From positions 496,001-560,000 of the forward strand of contig CAWGGX010000010.1 of NCBI GenBank assembly GCA_963822215.1: 64,000 nt of DNA, in the 5' to 3' direction. The notes under the pieces were generated by a model, which worked only from the letters and a program-made list of their open reading frames with translations, ran no database searches and was not told the origin of the DNA. The position numbers and the translations under genes were made by a program. Below are positions 52,581-60,487 of this stretch, in pieces. Source of the stretch: Roseiarcus sp963822215 (GTDB taxonomy: Bacteria > Pseudomonadota > Alphaproteobacteria > Rhizobiales > Beijerinckiaceae). Numbering within the stretch: the first letter of the stretch is position 1; each line of letters opens with the position of its first letter.

Positions 52581-53034
52581 CTACTCCGGCGGCGTCACCT
52601 GCAGCGAGAGCCGGTCGAGAGGGCTCTCAGTCCTGGCGATCACCTGCGATGACACGTGCGTGTAGCGCGCCGTCGTCGACAGATTCTCGTGTCCGAGCAA
52701 GACCTGGATGATGCGAATGTCGACGCCGCTCTCCAGGAGATGGGTCGCGAAGCTGTGGCGCAGAACGTGCACGCTCACGCGCTTGTCGATGCCGGCCGCG
52801 ACGCGCGCCGAACGGCAGGCGGCGTGCAGGACCGTCGGCTCGATCGGCCTGTGCTTGTCGCGACCCGGGAACAAAAACCGTTCGGGATGCGCGAGACGCC
52901 AGTAGCTGCGCAGGATGCCGAGCAATTGCTCGGACAACATGACGTAGCGCTCCTTGCCGCCCTTGCCGCATTCGACCCGGATGACCATGCGGTCGCTGTC
53001 GATGTCGGGCGCCTTCAGGCCGACGACCTCTGAC
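52581..53034 (-). pseudogene. Tyrosine recombinase (XerC-like), N-terminally truncated
   Basis: 151 codons remain, starting abruptly in SEVVGLKAPDI. The downstream catalytic residues are present: Lys in CGKGGKERYV, His-x-x-Arg in SVHVLRHSFATH, His in LLGHENLSTT and Tyr in ARYTHV. The first catalytic Arg, which normally lies just before SEV, is cut away at the IS junction (53035). This is the partner gene of IS91-type integrase-transposase elements. Confidence 0.85.
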
Positions 53035-53112
53035 TGAAGTGGACCCCGGTTTTGGGACCAGCGGTTAAGGTGTGTAGCGTCCCGCTCTGTTTTAACCAAC
53101 GGAGCGAGCGAA

Positions 53113-53406
53113 ATGGCGAGATCACGCAAGAAGTTTGATGCGGCGTTCAAGGCGAAGGTGGCGTTGGAGGCTCTGCGGGAGGATGCGACGGTTCCTGAGC
53201 TTGCCAAGCGGCATGACGTGCATCCGAACCAGATCTACGCGTGGAAGAAGCAGGTTCAGGACAATGTTGCGAGCCTGTTCGCGCGAGGAGCGAGCGGTTC
53301 AAGCGACGGCGAGGAGGAGCGCGAGCGGGAGGCGGCCAAGCTTTACGCCAAGATCGGCCAACTGACGGTCGAACGGGATTTCTTGGCCAGGAGGCCAGGG
53401 CGATGA
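53113..53406 (+). CDS. IS3-family transposase OrfA (copy 3)
   Basis: 97 residues; same helix-turn-helix protein as in copies 1 and 2 with about ten substitutions (for example VPELAKRHDV in place of VPDLAKRHGV). Overlaps OrfB by ATGA. Confidence 0.9.
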   Translation: MARSRKKFDAAFKAKVALEALREDATVPELAKRHDVHPNQIYAWKKQVQDNVASLFARGASGSSDGEEEREREAAKLYAKIGQLTVERDFLARRPGR

Positions 53407-54347
53407 GCGCGCCCGATCGAAGAGCAATGGTCGGACGGCCTGGCGAGGACCTGTCTGTGCGCCGCCAATGCGCGCTGCTGGATGTGGCGCGCTCGGGGGT
53501 CTATCGGCCCAGGGCGGAGCCGGGCGCCGAAGATCTGGCGGTGATGCGGCGGATCGACGAACTGCATCTGGAACTGCCGTTCTACGGCTCGCGGCGAATG
53601 ACCTTCGAACTCAACAAGGAGGGCCGCGGGGTCAACCGCAAGCGGGTGCGGCGGCTGATGCGCACGATGGGGATCGAGGCGCTGGTTCCGCGTCCCGGCA
53701 CGAGCAAAGCCGCGCCCGGGCACAAGATATACCCCTACCTGCTGCGGGGTCTGAAGATTGTCGAGCCGAACCACGTGTGGGCGGCCGACGTGACCTACAT
53801 CCCGATGGCGTGCGGCTTCCTCTATCTGGTGGCGATCATCGACTGGGCCAGCCGGGCGGTTCTGGCGTGGCGGCTGTCGAACACCAACGATGCGAGCTTC
53901 TGCGCGGCGGCGCTGGAGGAGGCGCTGCTTCGGTTCGGAAAGCCGAGGATTTTCAATACCGACCAGGGCTCCACTTTCACCGCCGAGGCTTTTGTCGGCA
54001 AGCTCGCGGCGGCCGGCGTCGCGATTTCGATGGACGGACGCGGCCGCTTCATGGACAACATCTTCATCGAACGGCTGTGGCGCTCGATTAAGTACGAGGA
54101 AGTGCATCTGAAAGCTTACGTCGACGGCCGCGAGGCGCGGGCCGGCATTGGTTCGTGGATGACCTTTTACAATTCTCGCCGCCCCCACCAGGCGATGAAC
54201 AACCAGACGCCGATGGCGGTGTGGCGCGCCGGCATCGACGAAATCGAGGCGGCGGCAAGGGCTGTGGATATGCCGCTTCGCTTGGACAACGCAAACGCGT
54301 TGCCCACATACCCACAGCAGAGGCAGAAGCAGCAGGAAGCGGCTTGA
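53403..54347 (+). CDS. IS3-family transposase OrfB (copy 3)
   Basis: 314 residues, one more than in the other copies because of a change near residue 14 (GRPGEDLSVRRQ). DDE residues intact. The central region is identical to copies 1 and 2, which suggests recent recombination or gene conversion between copies. Confidence 0.92.
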   Translation: MSAPDRRAMVGRPGEDLSVRRQCALLDVARSGVYRPRAEPGAEDLAVMRRIDELHLELPFYGSRRMTFELNKEGRGVNRKRVRRLMRTMGIEALVPRPGTSKAAPGHKIYPYLLRGLKIVEPNHVWAADVTYIPMACGFLYLVAIIDWASRAVLAWRLSNTNDASFCAAALEEALLRFGKPRIFNTDQGSTFTAEAFVGKLAAAGVAISMDGRGRFMDNIFIERLWRSIKYEEVHLKAYVDGREARAGIGSWMTFYNSRRPHQAMNNQTPMAVWRAGIDEIEAAARAVDMPLRLDNANALPTYPQQRQKQQEAA

Positions 54348-54428
54348 AGCCTCTTTAAAAAAGGAAGAGCGGGAAGGATTACACCTTAATTCCCACGGCC
54401 CATGGTCCCGCGAATGGGGTCCACTTCA

Positions 54429-54600
54429 CTGTCGCAGGCCGCTCCGCCTGCATCCACCCCTTTAGTTCCTCATCAGTTTGAACCCACCGCCTTATTGCCT
54501 CGTTGTCAAATCGCGTGCGCGGGGATACTGTCGTTGTGCGCATCGCGTTTTCAGCCGCTGCAGATGACGCGGGTTCCATATTAGGCACGAGCATCGGCAA
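54429..54600 (-). pseudogene. Unrecognised gene B, 3' end removed by IS3-family copy 3
   Basis: Starts at an ATG at 54600 that overlaps the end of gene A, or at the in-frame ATG at 54579, and runs into the IS junction at 54428. The visible 55 or so residues include TRFDNEAIRRWVQTDEELKGWM. I recognise no family. It was probably the second gene of a two-gene operon with gene A. Confidence 0.5.
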
Positions 54601-54704
54601 GCTCCATTACGCGGTCGATTAGGCGTTCCGAGTTGGCGATCGAACGCTCGAACTGTTCAGCTACCAAGTCCGCAACGGCGCGTCCATTGGAAAGCCTATC
54701 GGGG

Positions 54705-55911
54705 CAGGGGAATCGCATTTGGAAAAATCGCTTGCAAGGCGGGATGAGAAGGATTCTTGGGAGGGCCTCGATTCGGAATGGAGGCCGGAGGGATGGAGGG
54801 GTTTTCAGGGGTATTTTTGCAGCTCAAGGATCCGCGCACGGGGAATGCTCGTCGGCACGACCTGTGTGAGGTGTTGGCGATCGCGCTATGCTCGTGCCTT
54901 TGCGGAGGCACAACCTGCACGGAGATGGCGGAGTTCGCGAAGGACAAGGAGCCTTTTTTGCGGGACTTCTTGGATCTGAAAAACGGGCTGCCGTCACACG
55001 ACACGTTCAGCCGTCTGTTCCGGCTGCTCGATCCGGTTGCGTTTGGCGCATGTTTTTCCGAGTTCATGCGGGCATTTTCGCAACAGACGGCCGGCGTGGT
55101 TGCGATCGACGGCAAGACGCTGCGCCGCTCCTTTGACACGGCGAGCGAAAAGTCGGCCCTGCACATGGTCAGTGCGTGGTCGTGCGAGGAGCGGCTGGTT
55201 CTGGCGCAGATCGCCACGGACGAGAAGTCGAACGAGATCACGGCGGTTCCGCAGCTTCTGCGGCTTCTCAACCTCGAGGGACGCACGGTGACCGCCGATG
55301 CGATGAGTTGCCAGAGAGAGATCGCGCAGCAGATCGTCGCCCAGGGCGGCCAGTACGTTCTGTCTCTGAAAGGCAACCAACCGACGCTGTTCGACGATGT
55401 TGCGCGTTACTTCGCCGACCCGGAGGCGCGCGTGCTCGCATGTCAGCCGACGGTCGACGCCGATCATGGCCGCATCGAGACCCGAAGCGCCGTCGTTTGC
55501 CACGATGTCGGTTGGCTACAGGACATCCATTGCTGGCCCGGCCTGAAAGCCATCGGCGCCGTTCGCCGCACGCGCGAATTCAAGGGCGCGAACACCGGCC
55601 CGCCGAAGACCGAGACCGCCTACTACCTTCTCTCCGAACCCATCGCGCCCGAGCGCCTGAACCAGTGCGCCCGCGACCACTGGGGCGTCGAAAACCGCCT
55701 CCACTGGGTGCTCGACGTCGACATGAACGAGGACCGCGCCCGCAACCGCTGTGACAACGGTCCACAAAACCTCGCCATTCTCAAACACATAGCGATCAAC
55801 AGGCTTAACGCCGAACCTTCCAAACTGCCCATCCGCCGCAAACTGAAAAAAGCCGACCGTTCCGACGCTTTCCTGCGAAGCCTTCTCGCAATGTGAAATG
55901 CGATTGCCCTG
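54705..55911 (+). mobile_element. ISAs1-family insertion sequence (1207 bp) with 10-bp target duplication
   Basis: Ends CAGGGGAATCGCATTT and AAATGCGATTGCCCTG are inverted repeats with one mismatch. The 10-base sequence CCTATCGGGG is found on both sides (54695-54704 and 55912-55921), matching the 8-10 base duplications of this family. Insertion is in unrecognised gene A. Confidence 0.95.
54757..55896 (+). CDS. ISAs1-family transposase
   Basis: 379 residues from 54757; an in-frame ATG further in could also be used. The N-terminal DUF4338-like region KDPRTGNARRHDLCEVLAIALCSCLCGG is followed by the DDE core: VVAIDGKTLRRSF, VTADAMSCQREIA and the WGVENRLHWVLDVDMNEDRARNR motif containing the catalytic Glu. 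Full length. Confidence 0.93.
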   Translation: MGGPRFGMEAGGMEGFSGVFLQLKDPRTGNARRHDLCEVLAIALCSCLCGGTTCTEMAEFAKDKEPFLRDFLDLKNGLPSHDTFSRLFRLLDPVAFGACFSEFMRAFSQQTAGVVAIDGKTLRRSFDTASEKSALHMVSAWSCEERLVLAQIATDEKSNEITAVPQLLRLLNLEGRTVTADAMSCQREIAQQIVAQGGQYVLSLKGNQPTLFDDVARYFADPEARVLACQPTVDADHGRIETRSAVVCHDVGWLQDIHCWPGLKAIGAVRRTREFKGANTGPPKTETAYYLLSEPIAPERLNQCARDHWGVENRLHWVLDVDMNEDRARNRCDNGPQNLAILKHIAINRLNAEPSKLPIRRKLKKADRSDAFLRSLLAM

Positions 55912-56508
55912 CCTATCGGGGGGAGTCGTGAGGTCAAAGTGATCGTTTACCTCCACGAAAATCCCATAGCGGGTATCTAGGGGCACTGATGGCTCGACTC
56001 TAGCCCTGATGTAGCCAAACGTTCCATCCGCCCGCAAAAGCCTGCCTCCCTTTGCTATTGACTGCTCCACTGTGAGTGATCGTACACCGCCTGTCTTTTG
56101 CCCCTCAGACTGAACGAAGTCACCCCAAAATTCTTTTGGGGCTAGCACATCCCCGACATGGTCGCGGGCTGCTTCACTCGCGGTCTCAAAGTGGACCTCC
56201 CGATTGATGCCCACTGCTCTGATCGGAGTTTCCGGCAGAAACTGAAAGCATCGAACAAAGAAATCATGCACTCGCACGAGCGGCTCCCGAGTAGTCCCAA
56301 TGTTGAGGATATTTCGGTCCGCTTGAAAGTTGCCCCAAGGCATATTGTAAGAAACTATCTCGGGATGCACAATCGAAATTTGTAAATTCTCGAAGTCGTT
56401 GCCGACGACAATTTCCTTATCCTTTAGCCAATCCGGCCCGAAGATGACCGGATTAAAATGGCCTAGGGCAACGATACTAGCGGCGCTGATTTTGGGCGGA
56501 ATGCGCAT

Positions 56509-56559
56509 GCCCCATTATCCCACAGCTCGTTAAAACGTATGCTAACGAGAAAATGGGGC
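56509..56559. promoter_or_regulatory. Nested inverted repeat at the start of gene A
   Basis: Outer arms GCCCCATT (56509-56516) and AATGGGGC (56552-56559) and inner arms CTCGTTA (56526-56532) and TAACGAG (56543-56549) nest in one dyad whose inner edge touches the gene A ATG (56508). A GATAAT sequence lies immediately before that ATG on the coding strand, so gene A may be leaderless and repressed through this dyad. Confidence 0.45.
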
Positions 56560-56865
56560 AAGCGCAAAAAGATGCGCATCTCGTCATTTCCCGCTCCGGA
56601 ATGGCGGCCTGCCCGCGTCGCGCCGGACAAACAGCCAGACTATGATGTCGCTGCAGCTCTTGCCCGGCGCGCGCAGCGAGGTTCTTTACGCCACTTACGT
56701 CTTCAGCCGAAGACCGCTTTCTCCCGCTTCCCGCCCGTTCATAGGGCCGATCCTGAAGGGTAGCAAAAGGTCCGAAAGCGGCCAATCGGGCAGCCCCGAT
56801 GTGGCGCGCCCCGCTATGCCCATATGGAGTGGGTGTCTGCGTCAACCGGTTAGGCGCGATGCGAT
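56560..56865. other. Intergenic region before the MBL hydrolase
   Basis: No gene recognised and no clear repeat, only short GC-rich palindromes. It separates the mobile-element cluster from chromosomal genes. Confidence 0.5.
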
Positions 56866-57780
56866 CTAAGGCGATTGCACGCGTCGATACAGCATTTCCC
56901 CCGGTGTGCGCTCCGCCGACACCAGGCCGCGCTCGCCGAGGTCCTCGAGATGGGCCAGGGTGGAGAGGCCCGCAGCGCGGACGAGCTTCGGATCGAGGCC
57001 GGCGTAGACCTTGGCGACGATTTCCGGAATGGTGGAGACGCCGCCATCGAGCGCCGCGAGGACCGACGCCTCCCGCTGGCGGCGGTGATGCGCGAGCGCC
57101 CGAACGTAGCGCTGCGGCTCGACGACCGGACCGCCGTGCCCGGGCCAGTAGATGCGCTCGCCGCGCGCCCGCACCTTGTCGAGCGAGGCCATGTAGGCGC
57201 TCATGGAGCCGTCCGGCGGCGCGACGACCGAGGTCGACCAGGCCATGACGTGGTCGCCGGAGAACAGCGCCTCCTCGTCCAGCAAAGCAAAGCAGAGATG
57301 GTTGGAGCAGTGGCCCGGGGTCGCGACGGCCTCGAGGGTAAAGCCCCGCCCCGCGAACCGCTCGCCGTCGGACAGAACCGCATCGGGCGCATAGGCGCGG
57401 TCGTGCGACGAGTCGAGCCCGCCTGTTCCGTCGCCCTTCGGTTCGAACGGCGCCGCGCCGACGATCCGGGCGCCAGTCGCCTGTTTGAGCCGGCCGGCAA
57501 GCACGCTGTGATCGCGGTGGGTGTGGCTGATGAGGATCGTTTCGATCGTCTCGCCCTCGACCGCCGCGAGGATCGCGCCGAGATGATTGTCATCGCCGGG
57601 ACCCGGGTCGAGGATTGCGACTGCGCCGTGCCCCAAAATATAGGTGCACGTGCCGTTGAAGGTGAAGGGTGACGCGTTCGGCGCGATCAGGCGACGGACG
57701 AGCGGCGAAAGCTGAGTGGCTTCGCGCGGCGGCGCCTGCCGCGGATCGGCGAAAAGGTCGGGTTCCTTGTCATTGTCCAT
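56866..57780 (-). CDS. MBL-fold metallo-hydrolase (LACTB2-like)
   Basis: 304 residues from the ATG at 57780. The metal-binding SHTHRDHS motif (HxHxDH) lies near residue 85, other ligands in ATPGHCSNHLCF and FSGDHVM, and the last His in YWPGHGGP. A C-terminal winged-helix-like domain follows (RALAHHRRQREASVLAAL, then LSTLAHLEDLGERGLV). This LACTB2/RNaseZ-like form acts as a thioesterase or nucleic acid hydrolase in relatives; the substrate is unknown. Confidence 0.85.
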   Translation of the reverse strand: MDNDKEPDLFADPRQAPPREATQLSPLVRRLIAPNASPFTFNGTCTYILGHGAVAILDPGPGDDNHLGAILAAVEGETIETILISHTHRDHSVLAGRLKQATGARIVGAAPFEPKGDGTGGLDSSHDRAYAPDAVLSDGERFAGRGFTLEAVATPGHCSNHLCFALLDEEALFSGDHVMAWSTSVVAPPDGSMSAYMASLDKVRARGERIYWPGHGGPVVEPQRYVRALAHHRRQREASVLAALDGGVSTIPEIVAKVYAGLDPKLVRAAGLSTLAHLEDLGERGLVSAERTPGEMLYRRVQSP

Positions 57781-57996
57781 GCGCTCCGTTCCTTCCCGCC
57801 CTGCGATGCACGATCGCCTTGTCATGAAATGGCGCCACAGATAAGACGCGAAGGCGACCGCTTGTGAAGCCGTTGGAGACCCCATGACCGCCCTGGACGC
57901 CGCCCTTGCAGCGACATTGTGGGCCGCCCTCGTCGTCGCGCAGGCGGGCGCCGCCGGGGACGGGGTCGCTCGGCTGCGCGACGCCTGAGCCAGCGG

Positions 57997-58446
57997 GTGG
58001 CTGCGCAATCGGAACGTCAAGCAGCGCCCGACAGGACGGCGTTTGCGCGATTTGTGCCCCTCGCGACACGGTGGAGCGACAACGACGCTTACGGCCATCT
58101 CAACAACGTCGTCTACTATTCGCTGTTCGACACGGCGGTAAACGCGATTCTGATCGAGGCTGGACTGCTCGATCCGACGACGAGTTCGATCGTCGGCCTC
58201 GTCGTCGAGACCAGCTGCCGCTATTTCTCCAGCTTGACCTATCCGGACCTCGCGGAGGTCGGCGTCGCGGTCGAGCATCTCGGCCGCACCTCGGTCCGCT
58301 ATCGTCTCGGCGTGTTCAAGGCCGGCGCCCCGGTGGCGGCGGCTGCGGGGCGCTTCACCCACGTCTATGTCGATCGGCAGACCAACCAGCCCTTTCCGAT
58401 CCCGGAGGGACATCGCGAGCTGATGGAAAGGCTGATCGTTGGCTGA
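57997..58446 (+). CDS. Acyl-CoA thioesterase, 4HBT hot-dog family
   Basis: 149 residues from a GTG at 57997; upstream frames look non-coding, and this start puts the conserved FVPLATRWSDNDAYGHLNNVVYYSLFD near residue 17. That motif contains the catalytic Asp of 4-hydroxybenzoyl-CoA-thioesterase-like proteins. The stop is 55 bases before the phosphopantetheinyl transferase ATG. The substrate is not predictable. Confidence 0.85.
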   Translation: MAAQSERQAAPDRTAFARFVPLATRWSDNDAYGHLNNVVYYSLFDTAVNAILIEAGLLDPTTSSIVGLVVETSCRYFSSLTYPDLAEVGVAVEHLGRTSVRYRLGVFKAGAPVAAAAGRFTHVYVDRQTNQPFPIPEGHRELMERLIVG

Positions 58447-58501
58447 AGGGCCGGCCGGCCCCTGTCTGCGTCCAACGATCGCAGTCAGCGGGCAGGCGGC
58501 T

Positions 58502-59224
58502 ATGCAGGTGGACGTGACCCCGATGTTCCCGAGAGCGCGCGATCCGGACGTCTTCCCGACGTCTGTCTCGCAATATAGCGTGACAATCCCCAAAGACGTG
58601 GATCCGGCGCAGGGCGTTCCGGGTCTTTCCCTCCCCGCCGCGCTCGAAGGCGCCGTCCCGAAACGAAAGATCCAGTTTCTCGCAGGCCGCTTTTGCGCGC
58701 GAGAGGCGATCGGAAGGCTCGGGACGTTATCCAACGCCGCCGCATTGCCGCGAGACGCCGACGGCTGTCCCGTGTGGCCGCAAGGGCTGGTCGGGTCGAT
58801 TTCCCACACAGACGCTTTCGCCACCGCCGCGGTCGCGCCGGCCGGAATTGCGCGCGGGCTCGGCGTCGACGTCGAACCCACCATGAGTGGCGAGGCTGCC
58901 GACGAAGTGGCTCGGGTCGTCGCTCCGGAGGAGGAAAGGCGCCGGGTGGCGGAGGCTGCGGGCCTGAACCGGCTGGAGAGCCTGACGTTGATTTTCTCAG
59001 CCAAGGAGAGCCTGTTCAAGGCGCTCTACCCGCCGACGCGGCGGCATTTCGATCATCTCGACTGCGCGGTCGTCCGCCTCGACTCGCGGAAGCGCCGCTT
59101 TGCGATCCGTCTCGCGGCGCCTTTCGAAGCCGAGTTCGGCGCGGCCGAGTTCGTGGGACGCTACGAGTTGATCGACGGCGTCGTTTGGACCGGCGTGCTG
59201 GTTCCGCAGAGGCCGGAAGAATGA
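58502..59224 (+). CDS. 4'-phosphopantetheinyl transferase, EntD/Sfp-like
   Basis: 240 residues from the ATG at 58502. Motifs of the EntD branch are present: KRKIQFLAGRFCAREAI, VGSISHTDAFATAAV, GVDVEP with the Mg-binding Asp, and FSAKESLFKALYP (W/F-S-x-K-E-x). It activates carrier proteins by adding phosphopantetheine. No polyketide or peptide synthetase is in the window, so it probably serves a distant cluster or a fatty-acid carrier. Confidence 0.87.
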   Translation: MQVDVTPMFPRARDPDVFPTSVSQYSVTIPKDVDPAQGVPGLSLPAALEGAVPKRKIQFLAGRFCAREAIGRLGTLSNAAALPRDADGCPVWPQGLVGSISHTDAFATAAVAPAGIARGLGVDVEPTMSGEAADEVARVVAPEEERRRVAEAAGLNRLESLTLIFSAKESLFKALYPPTRRHFDHLDCAVVRLDSRKRRFAIRLAAPFEAEFGAAEFVGRYELIDGVVWTGVLVPQRPEE

Positions 59225-59367
59225 CAGGCGCCGGCTCGCCGGGCAGCTTTTTCCTTGGCGAACCGGAGCGTGCGGACTTGATCCTGGCCGCGCTTTGAGG
59301 CATAGGACCGCCTCCGAATTCCTCCGCCGTGGGTCTTTCCCCGCGGGAAGAGCCATTGGTGAACGCC

Positions 59368-59493
59368 GTGAAAGTCCGTAACTCTCTCAAGTCCCTGCGC
59401 AACCGCCACCGCGACAACCGCCTCGTGCGCCGCAAGGGCCGCGTCTACATCATCAACAAGACGCAGAAGCGCTTCAAGGCCCGGCAGGGCTGA
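59368..59493 (+). CDS. rpmJ: Ribosomal protein bL36
   Basis: 41 residues from a GTG start (MKVRNSLKSLRNRHRDNRLVRRKGR, then VYIINKTQKRFKARQG, in the alphaproteobacterial long form). GTG at 59359 is an alternative in-frame start. The zinc-binding cysteines of the bacterial short form are absent, as is normal in this group. Too short for a standard ORF search, but unmistakable. Confidence 0.95.
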   Translation: MKVRNSLKSLRNRHRDNRLVRRKGRVYIINKTQKRFKARQG

Positions 59494-59546
59494 GCGCCCT
59501 ATCGGAACGCTTTGACGGGACCTCTGGGGCGCGGTAGCCTCGCCCG

Positions 59547-60149
59547 ATGAAGCTCACAACAGTGGCGTTCGCAGGCGCGCTGGCGGCGTTGGGCGCGGGC
59601 CTCGCGTGCGCGGCGGAACCCGCGAAGCCCGACGGCCGGCAGGCCGCGAGTCCCGCCCCGAAGACGGCGGCCGACGTTCGCGCGGAACTCTATGCGCGGC
59701 TCGCCGCGTCCGCGGACGCCGACGAGACGGAGGCTCTTGTCGGCCTTCTGCTCGCCTCCTACGCGCGGACGGGTTCCGACACCGGCGACCTCCTGCTCGA
59801 GCGGGCGCACAAGGCCATTACGTCTCAGGACTACGACGCCGCCCGACATATTCTCGACGCCGCCATCGCGTTCATGCCCGACCGGGCGGAAGCGTGGAAC
59901 GCGCGCGCCACGCTCCGCTATCTCGACGACGACTACGACGGCTCCATGGCTGACATCGCCGAGACCCTGAAACGCGAGCCGCGCCATCTCGGCGCGCTGA
60001 TGGGGATGGCGAGCATCCTCGAGGCGCGCGGCAAGAACAAGGAGGCGCTCGAGGTCTACGAGCGCGCGCTGTCGATCGCGCCGCACTGGAAGACCGTCCA
60101 GGAGGGGGCCGACAAACTGAAGGCCGAGATCGCCGGTCAGGAGCTGTGA
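59547..60149 (+). CDS. Periplasmic TPR protein
   Basis: 200 residues. Signal peptide residues 1-22 (cleavage near ACA-AE). Two to three TPR-like helical pairs follow: DLLLERAHKAITSQDYDAARHILDAAIAFMPDRAEAWNARA, then DIAETLKREPRHLGALMGMASILEARGKNKEALEVYERAL. It probably works as a protein-protein interaction scaffold in the periplasm. Stands alone between rpmJ and the dispersed repeat copy 2. Confidence 0.85.
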   Translation: MKLTTVAFAGALAALGAGLACAAEPAKPDGRQAASPAPKTAADVRAELYARLAASADADETEALVGLLLASYARTGSDTGDLLLERAHKAITSQDYDAARHILDAAIAFMPDRAEAWNARATLRYLDDDYDGSMADIAETLKREPRHLGALMGMASILEARGKNKEALEVYERALSIAPHWKTVQEGADKLKAEIAGQEL

Positions 60150-60198
60150 CTCGCGCCGTCCCGATCGGCGACCCGATCGCGGCGTGACGATCGGCGTC

Positions 60199-60450
60199 TT
60201 TGCAACCCGGCTGCGCCCAGTCAGGCGCCCCGTTTTCGCCCGCCTGATAATTCCCTGTTCCGCTTCCAAACCGCCTGATAGGCCCCTGTTCCGGTCGTTT
60301 GAAATTCCCTGTTCCGCGCCCGCTTGAGCCCGCAACCGACGGGTTGCAATGCCAACAACGCCATGGCATTGCAGGGCTTTCTGAAACGAGCGCTGACCGC
60401 GGGGCAAAAAAATTCCCTGCTAGCAGGGAAACCGGATCGTCGGCGGCGGA
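60199..60450. repeat. Dispersed 250-bp repeat, copy 2
   Basis: Matches 17961-18211. Shares the ATTCCCTGTTCCG motifs, the GCATTGCA(G/T)GG segment and the final palindrome TTCCCTGCTAGCAGGGAA (60413-60430) beside seven A's. Here the palindrome sits 57 bases after the stop of the ornithine cyclodeaminase-like gene on the minus strand, where it would work as that gene's terminator. Confidence 0.8.
60406..60430 (-). terminator. Terminator-like palindrome within the dispersed repeat
   Basis: Read on the minus strand, TTCCCTGCTAGCAGGGAA is followed by seven T's (60412 to 60406). An 18-base perfect palindrome plus a T tract is a strong intrinsic terminator shape for the ornithine cyclodeaminase-like gene. 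Confidence 0.7.
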
Positions 60451-60487
60451 CCCAGGAGCGCGATTTTTTGCGCTGGAATCGCGCCGT

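Larger units (their letters stand above)
51057..53034 (-). mobile_element. IS91-type element with truncated integrase
   Basis: Reading leftward: the end of a tyrosine-recombinase gene, the IS91-family transposase, then a terminal hairpin at 51068-51123. The right (5') end is missing because the IS3-family copy 3 sits there. CTTG at 51053-51056, the complement of CAAG, fits the target tetranucleotides known for IS91, so the left boundary is placed at 51056/51057 as an inference. Confidence 0.7.
53035..54428 (+). mobile_element. IS3-family insertion sequence, copy 3 (1394 bp, diverged)
   Basis: Ends are TGAAGTGGACCC and GGGTCCACTTCA, the same as copies 1 and 2 except for one base per arm. Genes are the same pair, but the DNA differs from copies 1/2 throughout, most clearly in the first third, while long stretches in orfB are identical. 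The left flank is an IS91-type integrase, the right an unrelated gene, with no target duplication seen: a junction scar. Confidence 0.9.
54581..56508 (-). pseudogene. Unrecognised gene A, split by an ISAs1-family element
   Basis: Reading 56508 to 55912, then jumping the element and one copy of its target duplication to 54694, gives one open frame of 236 residues ending in TAA at 54581. It runs through TPPD at the junction into RLSNGRAVADLVAEQFERSI. The protein has no signal peptide; visible blocks are GHFNPVIFGPDWL, ISIVHPEIVSYNM and RVHDFFVRCFQFLPETP. The family is not recognised. Downstream gene B overlaps its end. Confidence 0.7.

Noticed and set aside
56866..59019. Giant open frame reading through the MBL hydrolase and beyond
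   Set aside because: The MBL domain starts at the ATG at 57780; the extra length lies opposite the thioesterase and transferase genes and looks non-coding.
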